Shown piece by piece: positions 8,732 through 18,200 of a stretch of DNA of 64,000 nucleotides. The notes under the pieces were generated by a model, which did no database searches, had not been told where the DNA came from, and was given only the letters and a program-made list of their open reading frames with translations. The translations under genes were made by a program, and so were the position numbers. The first letter of the stretch is position 1, and each line of letters begins with the position of its first letter. This DNA comes from JAIBJN01 sp963775505 (GTDB lineage: Bacteria; Actinomycetota; Thermoleophilia; Gaiellales; Gaiellaceae), in the NCBI GenBank assembly GCA_963775505.1, contig CAVZIL010000007.1, forward strand, positions 124,001 through 188,000, read 5' to 3'.

Positions 8732-9547
8732 GTGAAGGCCCTGGAGCAGATCGACGAGTGGCCTGCGCCAAACGCGGCGGTCGCCGTTCTGACGGAGGAG
8801 GGCATCGCCGGCAAGCGCGGCCCGGCGGACGTCGTCTTCCGCTGGGCGTCGGTCACGAAGCTCCTGACCGCGCTCTCGGTGCTCGTCGCCGCCGAGGAGG
8901 GGATTCTCGACCTGGACGAGCCTGCCGGCCCTCCGGGCTCCACCGTCCGCCACCTGCTCGCGCACGCGTCGGGCCTACCGTTCGAAGGAGAGAGGCCGTT
9001 CGCAGGCGTCGGCGAGCGCCGCATCTACTCGAACACGGGCTTCGACCTGCTCGGGGCGCTGGTGGCGGAGCGGGCGGAGATGCCGTTCGGCGAGTACTTG
9101 AAGGCGGCGGTCCTCGACCCGCTCGTGCTCGCCGGCGCCGAGCTGCGGGGGCGCCCGTCGGAGGGGATCTGGGGGACGCTCGCGGACCTCACGGCCTTCG
9201 GCCGCGAGTTGCTGACGCCGACCCTCGTCGCGCCCGAGACGCTCGCGGAGGCGACCGCGGTCGCCTTCCCCGGCCTCGTCGGCGTCCTCCCGGGCATCGG
9301 CCGCCAGGAGCCGAACGACTGGGGGCTCGGCTTCGAGCTCAAGGACGCGAAGCGCCCGCACTGGACGGGTGCCGCCAACTCGCCGCGGACGTTCGGCCAC
9401 TTCGGCGGCGCGGGCACGTTCCTCTGGGTGGACCCCGACGCCCGCGTCGCGTGTGCCTGCCTCACCGACCTCGAGTTCGCCGAGTGGGCTCTGGCCGCGT
9501 GGCCCCCGCTAGCGGACGCCGTCCTCGCAGAGCTAACGGCGGCCTGA
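8732..9547 (+). CDS. Serine hydrolase, class C beta-lactamase/esterase family
   Basis: Penicillin-binding-protein-like serine hydrolase (271 aa, GTG start). The catalytic SxxK is SVTK at Ser40/Lys43, the YxN motif is YSN in RRIYSNTGFD, and the third motif is HFGGAG in TFGHFGGAGTFLW. There is no signal peptide, so it is probably cytoplasmic and more likely an esterase or peptidase than a true beta-lactamase. It starts 23 nt from the divergent RidA gene and stands alone. Substrate unknown. Confidence 0.88.
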   Translation: MKALEQIDEWPAPNAAVAVLTEEGIAGKRGPADVVFRWASVTKLLTALSVLVAAEEGILDLDEPAGPPGSTVRHLLAHASGLPFEGERPFAGVGERRIYSNTGFDLLGALVAERAEMPFGEYLKAAVLDPLVLAGAELRGRPSEGIWGTLADLTAFGRELLTPTLVAPETLAEATAVAFPGLVGVLPGIGRQEPNDWGLGFELKDAKRPHWTGAANSPRTFGHFGGAGTFLWVDPDARVACACLTDLEFAEWALAAWPPLADAVLAELTAA

Positions 9548-9606
9548 AGCCGTCCGCTGCGGCCACGTCCCGGTGCCAGGCACTTGGCCGTGACCCCGGG
9601 AGACAG

Positions 9607-9897
9607 CTAGTCGCCGGCGATCGCTTCGTACGCAGAGTGCTCGCAGGTCGCGACGGCCGACGGGGTCAGCGCCCGCAAGGACCCAAAGGCGCGGTCGCCC
9701 GGGCGCAGGACGCCCTCCGGCCCGTTCACGAGGCCGCTCAGGACGACGGCGAACTGGTCGCCGGCGTCGAGCTCTTCGCCCGGGCCGAGCTCGTGGCGTT
9801 CCAGCTCCCGCGCGAGCCTCGTGAGGGTCTCGCCGGGAAGGACGGAGAGCTCGGCGACCCGCGCCAGCTCGTGGACGGTCGCGGCCTGGTGCCTCAA
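9607..9897 (-). CDS. Small protein resembling a cyclic-nucleotide-binding domain
   Basis: 96-residue ORF with a TTG start. Its pattern (VHELARVAELSVLPGETLTR, then DQFAVVLSGLV and LRPGDRAFGSL) follows the first beta-helix turns of a CRP/cNMP-binding domain, but the phosphate-binding cassette with its Gly-Glu and Arg residues is not recognisable and the domain is shorter than the usual 110-120 residues. It is probably a degenerate or non-binding version. It is divergent from the NUDIX gene with only 14 bp between starts. Confidence that it is expressed is moderate. Confidence 0.5.
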   Translation of the reverse strand: MRHQAATVHELARVAELSVLPGETLTRLARELERHELGPGEELDAGDQFAVVLSGLVNGPEGVLRPGDRAFGSLRALTPSAVATCEHSAYEAIAGD

Positions 9898-9911
9898 GTA
9901 GGCTCGATCCT

Positions 9912-10430
9912 ATGCCAACGTCCGCTCAGCTCGCGGAGTGGCGGGCCTGTCCTCGCTGCTTGACTGCCCTCGATCACGCCGAGAGCTCGGTCCACTGTCC
10001 CTCGTGTGGCCTCGAGGTGTACGCGAACCCGGGGCCCACAGTCAGCGCGGTCGTCCGCGACGACCGGGGCAGGATCCTCCTCGCCCGCCGCGCGTTCGAT
10101 CCGGGGGCCGGGCTGTGGGATCTCCTCGGGGGCTTCATGGACGAGGGAGAGGAGCCGCTCGAGACGCTCCGCCGCGAGCTGCTCGAGGAGACCGGACTCA
10201 CGGTCGACCCGGGTGAGTACCTCGGCGGGATCCCGGACACGTACGGCGAGGACGGCAACGCGACCATCAACTTCTACTGGGAGGCCCGCCTCACGGCAGG
10301 GGATCCGCGCCCCGCGGACGACGTCGCCGAGCTCGCCTGGTTCCCCGCCGACGCGCTGCCGCCCAGGAGCGAGTTCGCGTTCGCCAACACCGTCGAGCTG
10401 CTCGGTCGCATAGGGGCGACGTTCTCCTAG
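9912..10430 (+). CDS. NUDIX hydrolase with N-terminal zinc ribbon
   Basis: Cytoplasmic pyrophosphohydrolase (172 aa). Residues about 12-35 form a zinc ribbon (CPRCLTALDHAESSVHCPSC). The NUDIX box is complete: GGFMDEGEEPLETLRRELLE followed by ETGL, with the REUxEExGU glutamates that bind Mg2+. NudC-like and related enzymes with this ribbon hydrolyse NADH or other nucleotide diphosphates; the substrate here is not determined. The following EamA transporter begins 2 nt after this stop, so they are probably co-transcribed. Confidence 0.92.
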   Translation: MPTSAQLAEWRACPRCLTALDHAESSVHCPSCGLEVYANPGPTVSAVVRDDRGRILLARRAFDPGAGLWDLLGGFMDEGEEPLETLRRELLEETGLTVDPGEYLGGIPDTYGEDGNATINFYWEARLTAGDPRPADDVAELAWFPADALPPRSEFAFANTVELLGRIGATFS

Positions 10431-10431
10431 A

Positions 10432-11271
10432 TTGACCGGCCCTCTGCTCGCGCTGACCGCGAGCCTGAGCTGGGGGCTCGGCGACTTCCTCGCCGGGCTC
10501 CGGACCAGGCGCCTTCCCGTGGTCACCGTCCTCGTCGTCTCGCAAGCGGCCGGACTGATCACGATCGCGCTCGTCGTCGCCTTCCGTGGGGCCGGCCCGC
10601 CCGACGGCCGCTACCTCCTCTTCGGGTCGCTCGCGGGTGTCGCAGGCGCCGTCGGTCTGGCGGCGCTCTACCGCGGCCTCGCCGTCGGGCCGATGAGCAT
10701 CGTCGCGCCCATCTCCGGAACGGCGGCGGTCGTCCCTGTCGTCGCCGGGCTGGCAACGGGCGAGCGTCCGAGCGCCGCCCAGGCCGCCGGCATCGGGCTC
10801 GCGGTTGCGGGCGTCGTCCTCGCCTCGCGGACGCGCGCGGTCGAGGGCGGACACGCGGGCAGAGCCGAAGGGGTGGGCCTGGCACTCGTCGCGGCGCTCG
10901 CGTTCGGCTTGCTCCTCGTCGCGCTCGGCGAGGCCAGCGAGGGTGATCCATACTGGGGGACGCTCGCCATGCGGGGAACGTCGTTCGCGCTGCTCGTCCT
11001 CACCGCCCTCGTTCTCCGGCCGAGCTTCGCTCTCCGCGAGCGCGACCTGCCCGTGCTCCTTCTGATCGGCGTGCTGGACACGGCGGGCAACGCGCTGTTC
11101 GCCGTCGCCACGACGAAGAGCCTGCTGGCGCTCGCCGCCGTCCTCGCGCAGCTCTATCCCGTGGTGACCGTGCTCCTGGCGCGGCTCGTCCTCGGCGAGC
11201 GGATCTCGCGCGGGCAGGGGATCGGCGTCGTCAGCGCCTTCGCAGGCGTCGCCCTCATCACGGCGGCATAG
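10432..11271 (+). CDS. EamA/DMT-family transporter
   Basis: Inner-membrane exporter-type protein (279 aa, TTG start placed right behind the NUDIX stop). Two EamA repeats of five helices each can be seen, the first opening LLALTASLSWGLGDFLAGL and the second around GVGLALVAALAFGLLLVALG. Family members export amino acids, metabolites or drugs; substrate unknown. A perfect inverted repeat 20 bp after the stop may act as its terminator. Confidence 0.85.
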   Translation: MTGPLLALTASLSWGLGDFLAGLRTRRLPVVTVLVVSQAAGLITIALVVAFRGAGPPDGRYLLFGSLAGVAGAVGLAALYRGLAVGPMSIVAPISGTAAVVPVVAGLATGERPSAAQAAGIGLAVAGVVLASRTRAVEGGHAGRAEGVGLALVAALAFGLLLVALGEASEGDPYWGTLAMRGTSFALLVLTALVLRPSFALRERDLPVLLLIGVLDTAGNALFAVATTKSLLALAAVLAQLYPVVTVLLARLVLGERISRGQGIGVVSAFAGVALITAA

Positions 11272-11275
11272 CGGC

Positions 11276-11310
11276 TATTTCGCCAAACCCTCATAGGCCG
11301 AACGGCCTAT
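11276..11310. repeat. Copy A of a dispersed 24-bp repeat, running into a perfect palindrome
   Basis: TATTTCGCCAAACCCTC followed by ATAGGCC matches 32923-32946 at 23 of 24 positions. The last bases form one arm of the perfect 18-bp palindrome ATAGGCCGAACGGCCTAT (11293-11310), which the other copy lacks. It lies directly behind an EamA gene and could serve as its terminator, although no T-run follows. In both copies the plus strand could encode YFAKPS-stop. See findings. Confidence 0.6.
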
Positions 11311-11346
11311 ACAGCCCGCGAGCCTGCCGGCCGATAAACGCCGCAG

Positions 11347-11484
11347 ATGGACGGGACGTACTCGATCGAAGACCACCTGCGCGACGACTGGGTCGACGCC
11401 TGGATTGCGGAGGGCCTCGACGCCGTCGAGGCGTTCCTCCGCAACCACGCGGCGTTCGACACCTTCCTCGAAGACCGCGATTAG
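11347..11484 (+). CDS. Small acidic protein, 45 aa
   Basis: Short ORF starting MDGTYSIEDHLRDDWVDAWI and ending LEDRD. Composition is acidic and helix-friendly (AEGLDAVEAFLRNHAAFD), unlike a random out-of-frame translation in this GC-rich sequence, which supports real coding. No clear Shine-Dalgarno precedes the ATG. It converges on trxA with 2 bp between the stops. I do not recognise a family. Confidence 0.42.
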   Translation: MDGTYSIEDHLRDDWVDAWIAEGLDAVEAFLRNHAAFDTFLEDRD

Positions 11485-11486
11485 GT

Positions 11487-11813
11487 CTACGCGGCCTCGT
11501 CGGTGAGGCCGAGCGAACGCTCCAGCATCCGCTTCGGCTGGGCGCCGATCGCGGCTGCGGCGGGCTCTCCGCCCTTGAAGAGGAGAATCGTGGGGATCGA
11601 GAGGATCCCGTAGCGCTGCTGCAGCTCGGGCTCCTCGTCGATGTTCACCTTGACGACGCGGAGCTCGTCGGCGCGCTCCTCGGCGATCTGCTCGAGGATG
11701 GGGGAGACGGCGCGGCAGGGGCCGCACCACTCCGCCCAGAAGTCGACGATCACCGGGGTCTCGCTCGCGAGCACCTCGGCGTCGAACTGAGAGGTCGTGA
11801 TGGCTTCTGTCAT
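11487..11813 (-). CDS. trxA: Thioredoxin
   Basis: Canonical cytoplasmic thioredoxin (108 aa) that reduces protein disulfides. The active site WCGPC is in VDFWAEWCGPCRAVSP and the cis-proline loop is in GILSIPTILLFKGGE. Monocistronic, divergent from ileS with a 28-bp gap. Distinct from the CxPC thioredoxin inside the Grd-like operon at 30.2 kb. Confidence 0.96.
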   Translation of the reverse strand: MTEAITTSQFDAEVLASETPVIVDFWAEWCGPCRAVSPILEQIAEERADELRVVKVNIDEEPELQQRYGILSIPTILLFKGGEPAAAAIGAQPKRMLERSLGLTDEAA

Positions 11814-11841
11814 GACCCTTCAAACGTAGACTGACCGCCAG

Positions 11842-14800
11842 ATGTTCCGCCCCCTGCCGCGCGTGCCCGACCACCCCGCGCTCGAGCTCGAGATCCTCGA
11901 GTGGTGGGACGAGCGCGGCATCTTCGAGAAGCTTCGGGAGCAGAACCGGGAAGGGCCCACCTGGAGCTTCTTCGACGGACCCGTGACCGCCAACAAGGCG
12001 CTCGCCATCCACACGGCGTGGGGCCGGACGCTCAAGGACGTCTTCCAGCGCTACAAGGCCCTCCGCGGTTGCGACCAGCGCTACCAGAACGGCTTCGACT
12101 GCCAGGGGCTCTGGATCGAGGTGGGAGTCGAGCGCGAGCTCGGGCTCAATTCCAAGCGGGAGATCGAGGAGTACGGGCTCGCCGAGTTCGCGCGCAAGTG
12201 CCGGGAGAAGGTGGTTCGCTCCGCCGGCGAGCTGACCCGCGGCTCGAAGCGCCTCGGCCAGTGGATGGACTGGGGCAACGACTACTTCACGTTCTCCGAC
12301 ACGAACATCGAGTACATCTGGCGCTTCCTTCGGCGCATGCACGAGGAGGGCTACCTCTACCAGGGCCACCGCTCCACCGAGTGGTGCCCCCGCTGCGGGA
12401 CGTCCATCTCGGCGCACGAGCTCGTCGGGAACTACGAGGACCGCAGCGACCCCTCGCTCTTCATCCGCCTCCCGCTGCTCGACCGGCTGGGAGAGTCGCT
12501 CGCGGTCTGGACGACGACGCCGTGGACGCTCCCGGCGAACGTCGCGGCCGCGGTCAACCCGGACGCCGAGTACGGGCGCAGGGCCGACGGGGAGTGGTGG
12601 GCGGTGGCGCGCGCCCCCGACGCCGACTTCGCCGAGCGCGTGCCGGGCGCCGACCTCGTCGGCCTCCGGTACGAGGGCCCGTTCGACCACCTCCCGGCCG
12701 CGGCGGCGGTCGAGCACCGCGTCATCCCGTGGGAGGACGTCTCCCTGGACGAGGGCACCGGCATCGTCCACATCGCCCCGGGCTGCGGTGCCGAGGACTT
12801 CGAGCTCTCGCGCGTTCACGACCTGCCCGTCCTGATGCCCGTGGACGAGGCGGGCCGTTTCTATCAGGACTTCGGGTGGCTGCACGGCCTGAGCACGGTC
12901 GAGGCCGCGGAGCAGATCGTCGTCGACCTCGGTGAGCGCGGGAAGCTCATCTCGGCCGGCGAGATCGAGCACCGTTTCCCTTTCTGCTGGCGTTGCCACA
13001 CGCCGCTCATCTTCAGGATCGCCGACGACTGGTTCATCGCGGTCGACGAGCTGCGGCCGAAGCTGATCGCGGCGAACGAGACGGTGGCGTGGACGCCGGA
13101 GTACTTCGGCAAGCGCATGGAGGACTGGCTTCGGAACATGGGCGACTGGAACATCTCCCGGCGCCGCTACTTCGGGCTGCCGCTCCCGTTCTACCCCTGC
13201 GAGTGCGGACGCCTAACCGTCGTCGGCTCGAAGGCGCAGCTCGAGGAGCTGGCGACCGCCGGGCTCGACGGGCTGCAGGAGCTCCACAGGCCGTGGGTGG
13301 ACGACGTCACGATCCGCTGCGAGGCCTGCGGCAACGAGAGCGTCCGCCGGATCCCGGAGGTCGGCGACGTCTGGCTCGATGCCGGCATCGTCCCGCTCTC
13401 GACCCTCGGCTGGGAGAACCCCGTCTGGATCGAGAACGGGTACGCGACCGGCGCGTCGGCCGGGCTCTCCGGCGCCGACCTCCCGGACCACGCCTACTGG
13501 GAGACGTGGTTCCCCGCCGACTGGGTCTCGGAGATGCGCGAGCAGATCCGCCTCTGGTTCTACTCGCAGCTCTTCATGTCGGTGGCGCTCGTAGGACAGT
13601 CGCCGTTTCGCTCCGTCCTCGGCTACGAGAAGATGCTCGACGAGCGAGGCCGGGAGATGCACGGCGCGTGGGGGAACATGATCGACGCCGAGGACGCGTT
13701 CGCGCGCATGGGCGCCGACGTCATGCGCTTCCAGTTCTGCGCCCAGCCGCCCGACCGCAACCTCCACTTCGGGTACGGCCCGGCCACGGAGATCAAGAAG
13801 AAGCTCCTGACGCTCTGGAACTCGGTGCGCTTCCTCGTCGACTACGGGAACATCGAGAGCTTCACGCCCGCGTACGCGGACCTCGCGACCCCGCCGCTGG
13901 ACGAGGGCTCGCGGCCGCTCGACCGCTGGCTCGTCGCCCGGACGCAGGCCTACGTGGCGGAGGCGACTCAGGCCCTCGAGGATCAGCTCACGCACAGGCT
14001 GATCGAGAGCTTCGACTCGTTCGCCGACGACGTCTCCAACTGGTACATCCGCCGCTCGCGACGGCGCTTCTGGGACGGGGACGAGGCGGCGCTCCGGGTG
14101 CTCTGGCACGCCCTCGTCCAGGGCCTCCGCGGGGTGTCGCCGGTGATGCCGTTCCTCACCGAGCATCTCTGGCGGAACCTCGTCGCCGACGCCTGCGAGC
14201 GGGCGCCCGAAAGCATCTTCCTCGCCGGCTGGCCCGAGGCCGGAGAGCCGGACGTCGCGCTGCTCGAGGAGGTCGATGAGGTGCGCGCGATCGTCGGGCT
14301 GGCGCACCGCGCGCGCGACGTCGCCGGCCTCAAGCTCCGCCAACCCCTTCGCGCGCTCGTCGTCGAGGGCGCCGACCTGGCGCGCGGCCACGCCGACGAG
14401 ATCGCCGAGGAGCTGCGGGTGAAGTCGGTCGCCTTCGAGCCGCTCGCCGGCGCGGGTGTCCGCGCCAAGCCGAACCTGAAGCTCCTCGGGCCGAAACTGG
14501 GCGCGCGGCTCCCCTTGGTCCGCTCGGCGCTGGCGGAGGGACGCTTCGAGCGCCTCGCCGACGGCACGGTGCAGGTCGAGGGGCTCGAGCTCGCTCCCGA
14601 GGAGGTCTTCGTCGAGCGGGCCGCGCCCGAGGGCTGGGCCCTGGCGGAGGAAGGACAGCTATCTGTCGCGCTCGACATCCGCCTCGACTCCGAGCTCGAG
14701 CTCGAGGGTCGCGTTTACGACCTCGTCCACGCCGTGAACACGATGCGCAAGGAGCAGGGGCTCGAGCTCACCGACCGGATCGTCCTCACGCTGCCCGACG

Positions 14801-14895
14801 GCGACGACCTCGACCGCTTCCTCGACTGGGTGAAGTCCGAGACGCTGGCCGTCGAGATCGAGCCCGGCCCGGAGCTCGCGGTGCGCAAGGCATAG
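11842..14895 (+). CDS. ileS: Isoleucyl-tRNA synthetase-like protein with degenerate signature motifs
   Basis: Class I aminoacyl-tRNA synthetase (1017 aa) expected to charge tRNA-Ile in the cytoplasm. The Rossmann catalytic fold, CP1 editing insertion (VWTTTPWTLPANVAAAVNPD), zinc-ribbon cysteines (CPRCGTSIS; CECGRLT; CEACGN), anticodon-binding helices (YIRRSRRRFWDG) and a C-terminal extension are all present. However, the HIGH motif reads AIHTAWGR and the KMSKS loop reads EMHGAWGN (about residue 605), so both KMSKS lysines are absent. It is full length, so this is a family trait rather than truncation, or the gene is a paralogue with another role. Confidence 0.85.
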   Translation: MFRPLPRVPDHPALELEILEWWDERGIFEKLREQNREGPTWSFFDGPVTANKALAIHTAWGRTLKDVFQRYKALRGCDQRYQNGFDCQGLWIEVGVERELGLNSKREIEEYGLAEFARKCREKVVRSAGELTRGSKRLGQWMDWGNDYFTFSDTNIEYIWRFLRRMHEEGYLYQGHRSTEWCPRCGTSISAHELVGNYEDRSDPSLFIRLPLLDRLGESLAVWTTTPWTLPANVAAAVNPDAEYGRRADGEWWAVARAPDADFAERVPGADLVGLRYEGPFDHLPAAAAVEHRVIPWEDVSLDEGTGIVHIAPGCGAEDFELSRVHDLPVLMPVDEAGRFYQDFGWLHGLSTVEAAEQIVVDLGERGKLISAGEIEHRFPFCWRCHTPLIFRIADDWFIAVDELRPKLIAANETVAWTPEYFGKRMEDWLRNMGDWNISRRRYFGLPLPFYPCECGRLTVVGSKAQLEELATAGLDGLQELHRPWVDDVTIRCEACGNESVRRIPEVGDVWLDAGIVPLSTLGWENPVWIENGYATGASAGLSGADLPDHAYWETWFPADWVSEMREQIRLWFYSQLFMSVALVGQSPFRSVLGYEKMLDERGREMHGAWGNMIDAEDAFARMGADVMRFQFCAQPPDRNLHFGYGPATEIKKKLLTLWNSVRFLVDYGNIESFTPAYADLATPPLDEGSRPLDRWLVARTQAYVAEATQALEDQLTHRLIESFDSFADDVSNWYIRRSRRRFWDGDEAALRVLWHALVQGLRGVSPVMPFLTEHLWRNLVADACERAPESIFLAGWPEAGEPDVALLEEVDEVRAIVGLAHRARDVAGLKLRQPLRALVVEGADLARGHADEIAEELRVKSVAFEPLAGAGVRAKPNLKLLGPKLGARLPLVRSALAEGRFERLADGTVQVEGLELAPEEVFVERAAPEGWALAEEGQLSVALDIRLDSELELEGRVYDLVHAVNTMRKEQGLELTDRIVLTLPDGDDLDRFLDWVKSETLAVEIEPGPELAVRKA

Positions 14896-14911
14896 CCTAG
14901 TTACAGGATTT

Positions 14912-14929
14912 TACTACTTATAAGTAGTA
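14912..14929. promoter_or_regulatory. 18-bp perfect palindrome
   Basis: TACTACTTATAAGTAGTA is fully self-complementary and AT-rich in a GC-rich background, 16 bp behind the ileS stop. Either a dimeric regulator operator or the stem of a transcript end; no T-run follows, so an operator is slightly favoured. Confidence 0.45.
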
Positions 14930-15058
14930 TAGGTAGGCGTTTCAAAGATGAGCCGGTCGGCCTATTGGAACTCGCGACGCCCGCCGTTAGCGTGCCCCCA
15001 CTGGGCGATGCGAACCGCGGTGTGTGTCCCTGGCCATGTAAACCGCGGTGAGCAATCT

Positions 15059-15102
15059 GGGAAGGCCCGTCGCGCTTACCCCCCGAGCGGCGGGCCTTTC
15101 CC
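15059..15102 (+). terminator. Long GC-rich hairpin, terminator-like
   Basis: Arms GGGAAGGCCCG (15059-15069) and CGGGCCTTTCCC (15091-15102) pair with one extra T, and pairing can extend inward through GTCGCGCT/AGCGGC around a C-rich loop. No T-run follows, so termination is not assured; it may instead be the end of a small structured RNA. Confidence 0.45.
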
Positions 15103-15238
15103 GTTCTCGTATACCCCGCTCGCATAGAGCTCCTAACACGATGAGGGCGATGAGGCGCAAACGGCGGCCGCGCGACGGTCCGTCCCCGCGCTGCCTATCA
15201 TCACCGCAGGACGCCCGGTCGATGACGCCCGTTAGCTG

Positions 15239-18200
15239 ATGCTCCTGCACGCCGTCCCGCTCCTGATCCTGGCCGGGCTGTACGGCTTCGTCTCCATTCT
15301 TCTCGGCCTCTCGCTGCTCAGGGAGCGGCGGGCGACGGGGCTCGGGCTCGGAATCTGGCTGCTCTTCACCGTCGTCGCCGCCATCTCGGCGCTGCTCGCC
15401 GGGCTCGCGCTGGCGGGACGCGACCCGCTTGCGGACGAGCCGTCGTGGCTCGTCCTCGTCGGCGCCGCGGCTGTGGCCGTGCCCGGGGTGATCGTGCTCG
15501 TCCGGGGCCACGATCGCGCGCTGCTCGTCACCGCCCGCCGCCGCGTACGCGAGGCGGAGGAGATCGCCACCGAGCGCGGCCGCGAGGCCGAAGCGATCTC
15601 GCGGCTTTCGACCGCGCTCGCGCGCGCCCAGACTGGTGAGGAGGCCGCAGCCTCGCTCTTCGACGAGATCGAAGCCCTGCTCGGGCCGGACGCGCTTCTC
15701 CTGGCCCGGGTAGACGAGGAGCTCGGGACCGCGACCGGCTTCGCCGGGCGGGGCGTCGACGAGGCGTGGTGGCGGGACGTCGCCCTCGACCTCGACGAGG
15801 AAACCGGGGCGATCGTCTCCGTCGTGCGCGAGCGCGCGCCGCTCGCGATCTACGACGTCATCACGGCCACCAACATCAACCGAGCGCTTGCCGACGCCGT
15901 CGGCGCGAAGAGCGCGGCGTTCGTCCCGCTGCTCTCGGAGGGCGACGTCGTCGGAGTCCTCGTCGCCGCCACCCAGACGAGCCACCGCAGCTTCACGGCC
16001 GCCGAGCTGGACCTCGTCCAGGGCCTCGCCAGCGAGGCCGCCCTCGCGCTCGGCCGGACGCGCTCGAACGAGGCCCTCCGTGCGGCCCTCGAGCGCGAGC
16101 GTCTGATCGCAGGGATCGGCAGGCGTGTCCGCTCCGAGCTCGACCTCGACACCGTGCTGCGCGTCGCCGTCGAGGAGACGGCCAAGGCCGTCGGAGTCAC
16201 CCGCTCCTTCGTCCGGCTCGGCGAGCTCGGGGAGCCGATGCCCGTCCTGGCCGAGTGGAAGGCCCCGGGCCTCGACTCCGTGGGCGACGTCGCCCCGCGG
16301 CTGCCGGCGCTCAACCTCGCAGCGAGGGAGCGCCGGACGGTGGCGGTCGACGACGTCGAGACGTCAGACGAGATCGCAGATCCGGGCCTCGGCGACGCGC
16401 GACGCGCTTCGCGACCTCGGCACGGCCGCCACGCTGGCAACGCCCATCGTCGTCTTCGACCGGGTGATCGGCGTGTTCGGAATGCACCGAAACGAGGCGG
16501 CGCGCTGGCTGCCCGGCGAGATCGCGCTCGCGGAGGCGGTCGCCAGGGAGCTCGGCCTCGCGATCCACACCGCTCGGCTGCTCGCCGAGAACGAGCAGCG
16601 CCTGCGCCGCCAGGAGACGCTGATCCAGGCCGCGCAGGTCCTCACGAGCGACCTTCGCTTCGAGTCCGTCATCCACAGGCTCGTCGAGGAGGTGGTCGCA
16701 CTCACCGGCGCCGAGGCGGCGGATTGCTGGATCCTCGAGCCCGACCGCACCCTGCTCCGCTGCCGGGCCGTCGTCGGCGTGCCCGAGTGGAACGTCGGTC
16801 GCCAGATACCTCCCGAGGGGACGATCGGCCGTGCGCTCCAGACGGGAAAGAGCATCCTTACCCACGACTTCTCGAGCACCGAGCAGCCGCCCCCGAGCCC
16901 GCCGTACGCGGTCTTCAACGACGTCATGTGCACGCCGATCACCTGGCTCGGGGAGGCCCGAGGCGTCCTGGGCGTCTGCGCGCGCGAGGCGGGACGATTC
17001 GACGAGGGCGACCTCGAGGTCGTCGAGGCCTTCGCGCGCTTCGCATCGCTGGCGCTCCACAACGCCGAGAGCTTCGAGGAGCGCGAGCGCCAGACGCAGG
17101 TGCAGCGGGGCTTCTACCGAATCGCACAAATCCTCGGCTCGACGCTCTCGCGCGCGGAGACCCTGGACGCGCTAGCTCAGGCCGCGGGTGAGGCGCTGGG
17201 CGGGGATGCGTCGCTGGTGCTGGAGCTCCGCGACGGCGCCGCGGTCCTGGCGGGCACGCACGAGCTGCCCGGAGGGCTGCGGGCCGCGCTCGCAGCGGGC
17301 GACCCCGTTACCTCCTGGCCGTTCCCCGCCGGCACGCGGGAGGAGCAGATCCTCGCCTCGCCCGAGCTTGCCGACGACGAGCGCTTCGACGCTTCGCTTC
17401 GCGCTCCCCTGGTCGCCGAGGGATACGGCTCGCTCCTCTGCGCTCCGGTCACCGGAGTGCGGGACCAGGCCTTTGCCGTCGTCGTCCTCTTCCTCGGCAA
17501 CCGTACGTTCGCCGACGAGGACGTCCTCCTCACGGAGCACGTGAGCGGAGCCGCACGCGGGGCGCTCGAGCGCAGCGAGCTCTTCGAGGGCGAGCGGCGG
17601 GCGCGGACCGTCTCCCAGGAGCTCGCACGGATCGGCGGGCTGCTCGCCACGAGCCTCGATCCAATCATCGTCCTGGAGGAGGCGGCGCGCCATGCTCCGG
17701 GGCTCCTCGACGCCGACGCCGCCCTCATCCGGCTCCTCGAGCGCGACGAGCTGGTCGTGCGGGCGACCAGCGGGCCCGGAACCGACCGGCTCGTCGGAAC
17801 GCGCGCCAGCTCGTCGACCGGAATCTCGGGAGCCGTCGCCCAGTCGCGTGCGCCCGTCGTCCTCCCTGCCGCAGACGAGCAGCCGCGGCTGGCGCGGGGC
17901 GACCTCCTGCTGGAGCGCGGAGCCGCCGCCTGCGTGGCGGTGCCGCTCGTCGGCCACGGTGGCGGCCTCTACGGTGTGCTCGGCGTGTACTCGGACTCGA
18001 GGCGGGCCTGGCGCGACGACGAGGTGTCGACTCTCACGGCCCTGGCCGCGACCTCCTCCGCCTCCGCCGCCAACGCCGAGCTCTACCAGCGCGTTGCCGA
18101 GGAGAAGGAGCGGAGCGGCGCGATTCTCGCCAACATCGCCGACGGCATCGTCGCCGTCGACCGCGACGACCGGATCGTCCTGTGGAACGCGATGGCGGAG

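Larger units (their letters stand above)
14896..15238. other. Gene-free 343-bp interval with structured sequence
   Basis: No convincing ORF lies here. It is locally AT-richer than its surroundings at the left end. It contains an 18-bp perfect palindrome (14912-14929), two copies of AACCGCGGTG (15013-15022 and 15041-15050) and a long hairpin (15059-15102). It is the downstream region of ileS and the upstream region of the sensor-kinase gene. A structured RNA or regulator binding sites are both possible; I match it to no known riboswitch. Confidence 0.5.
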
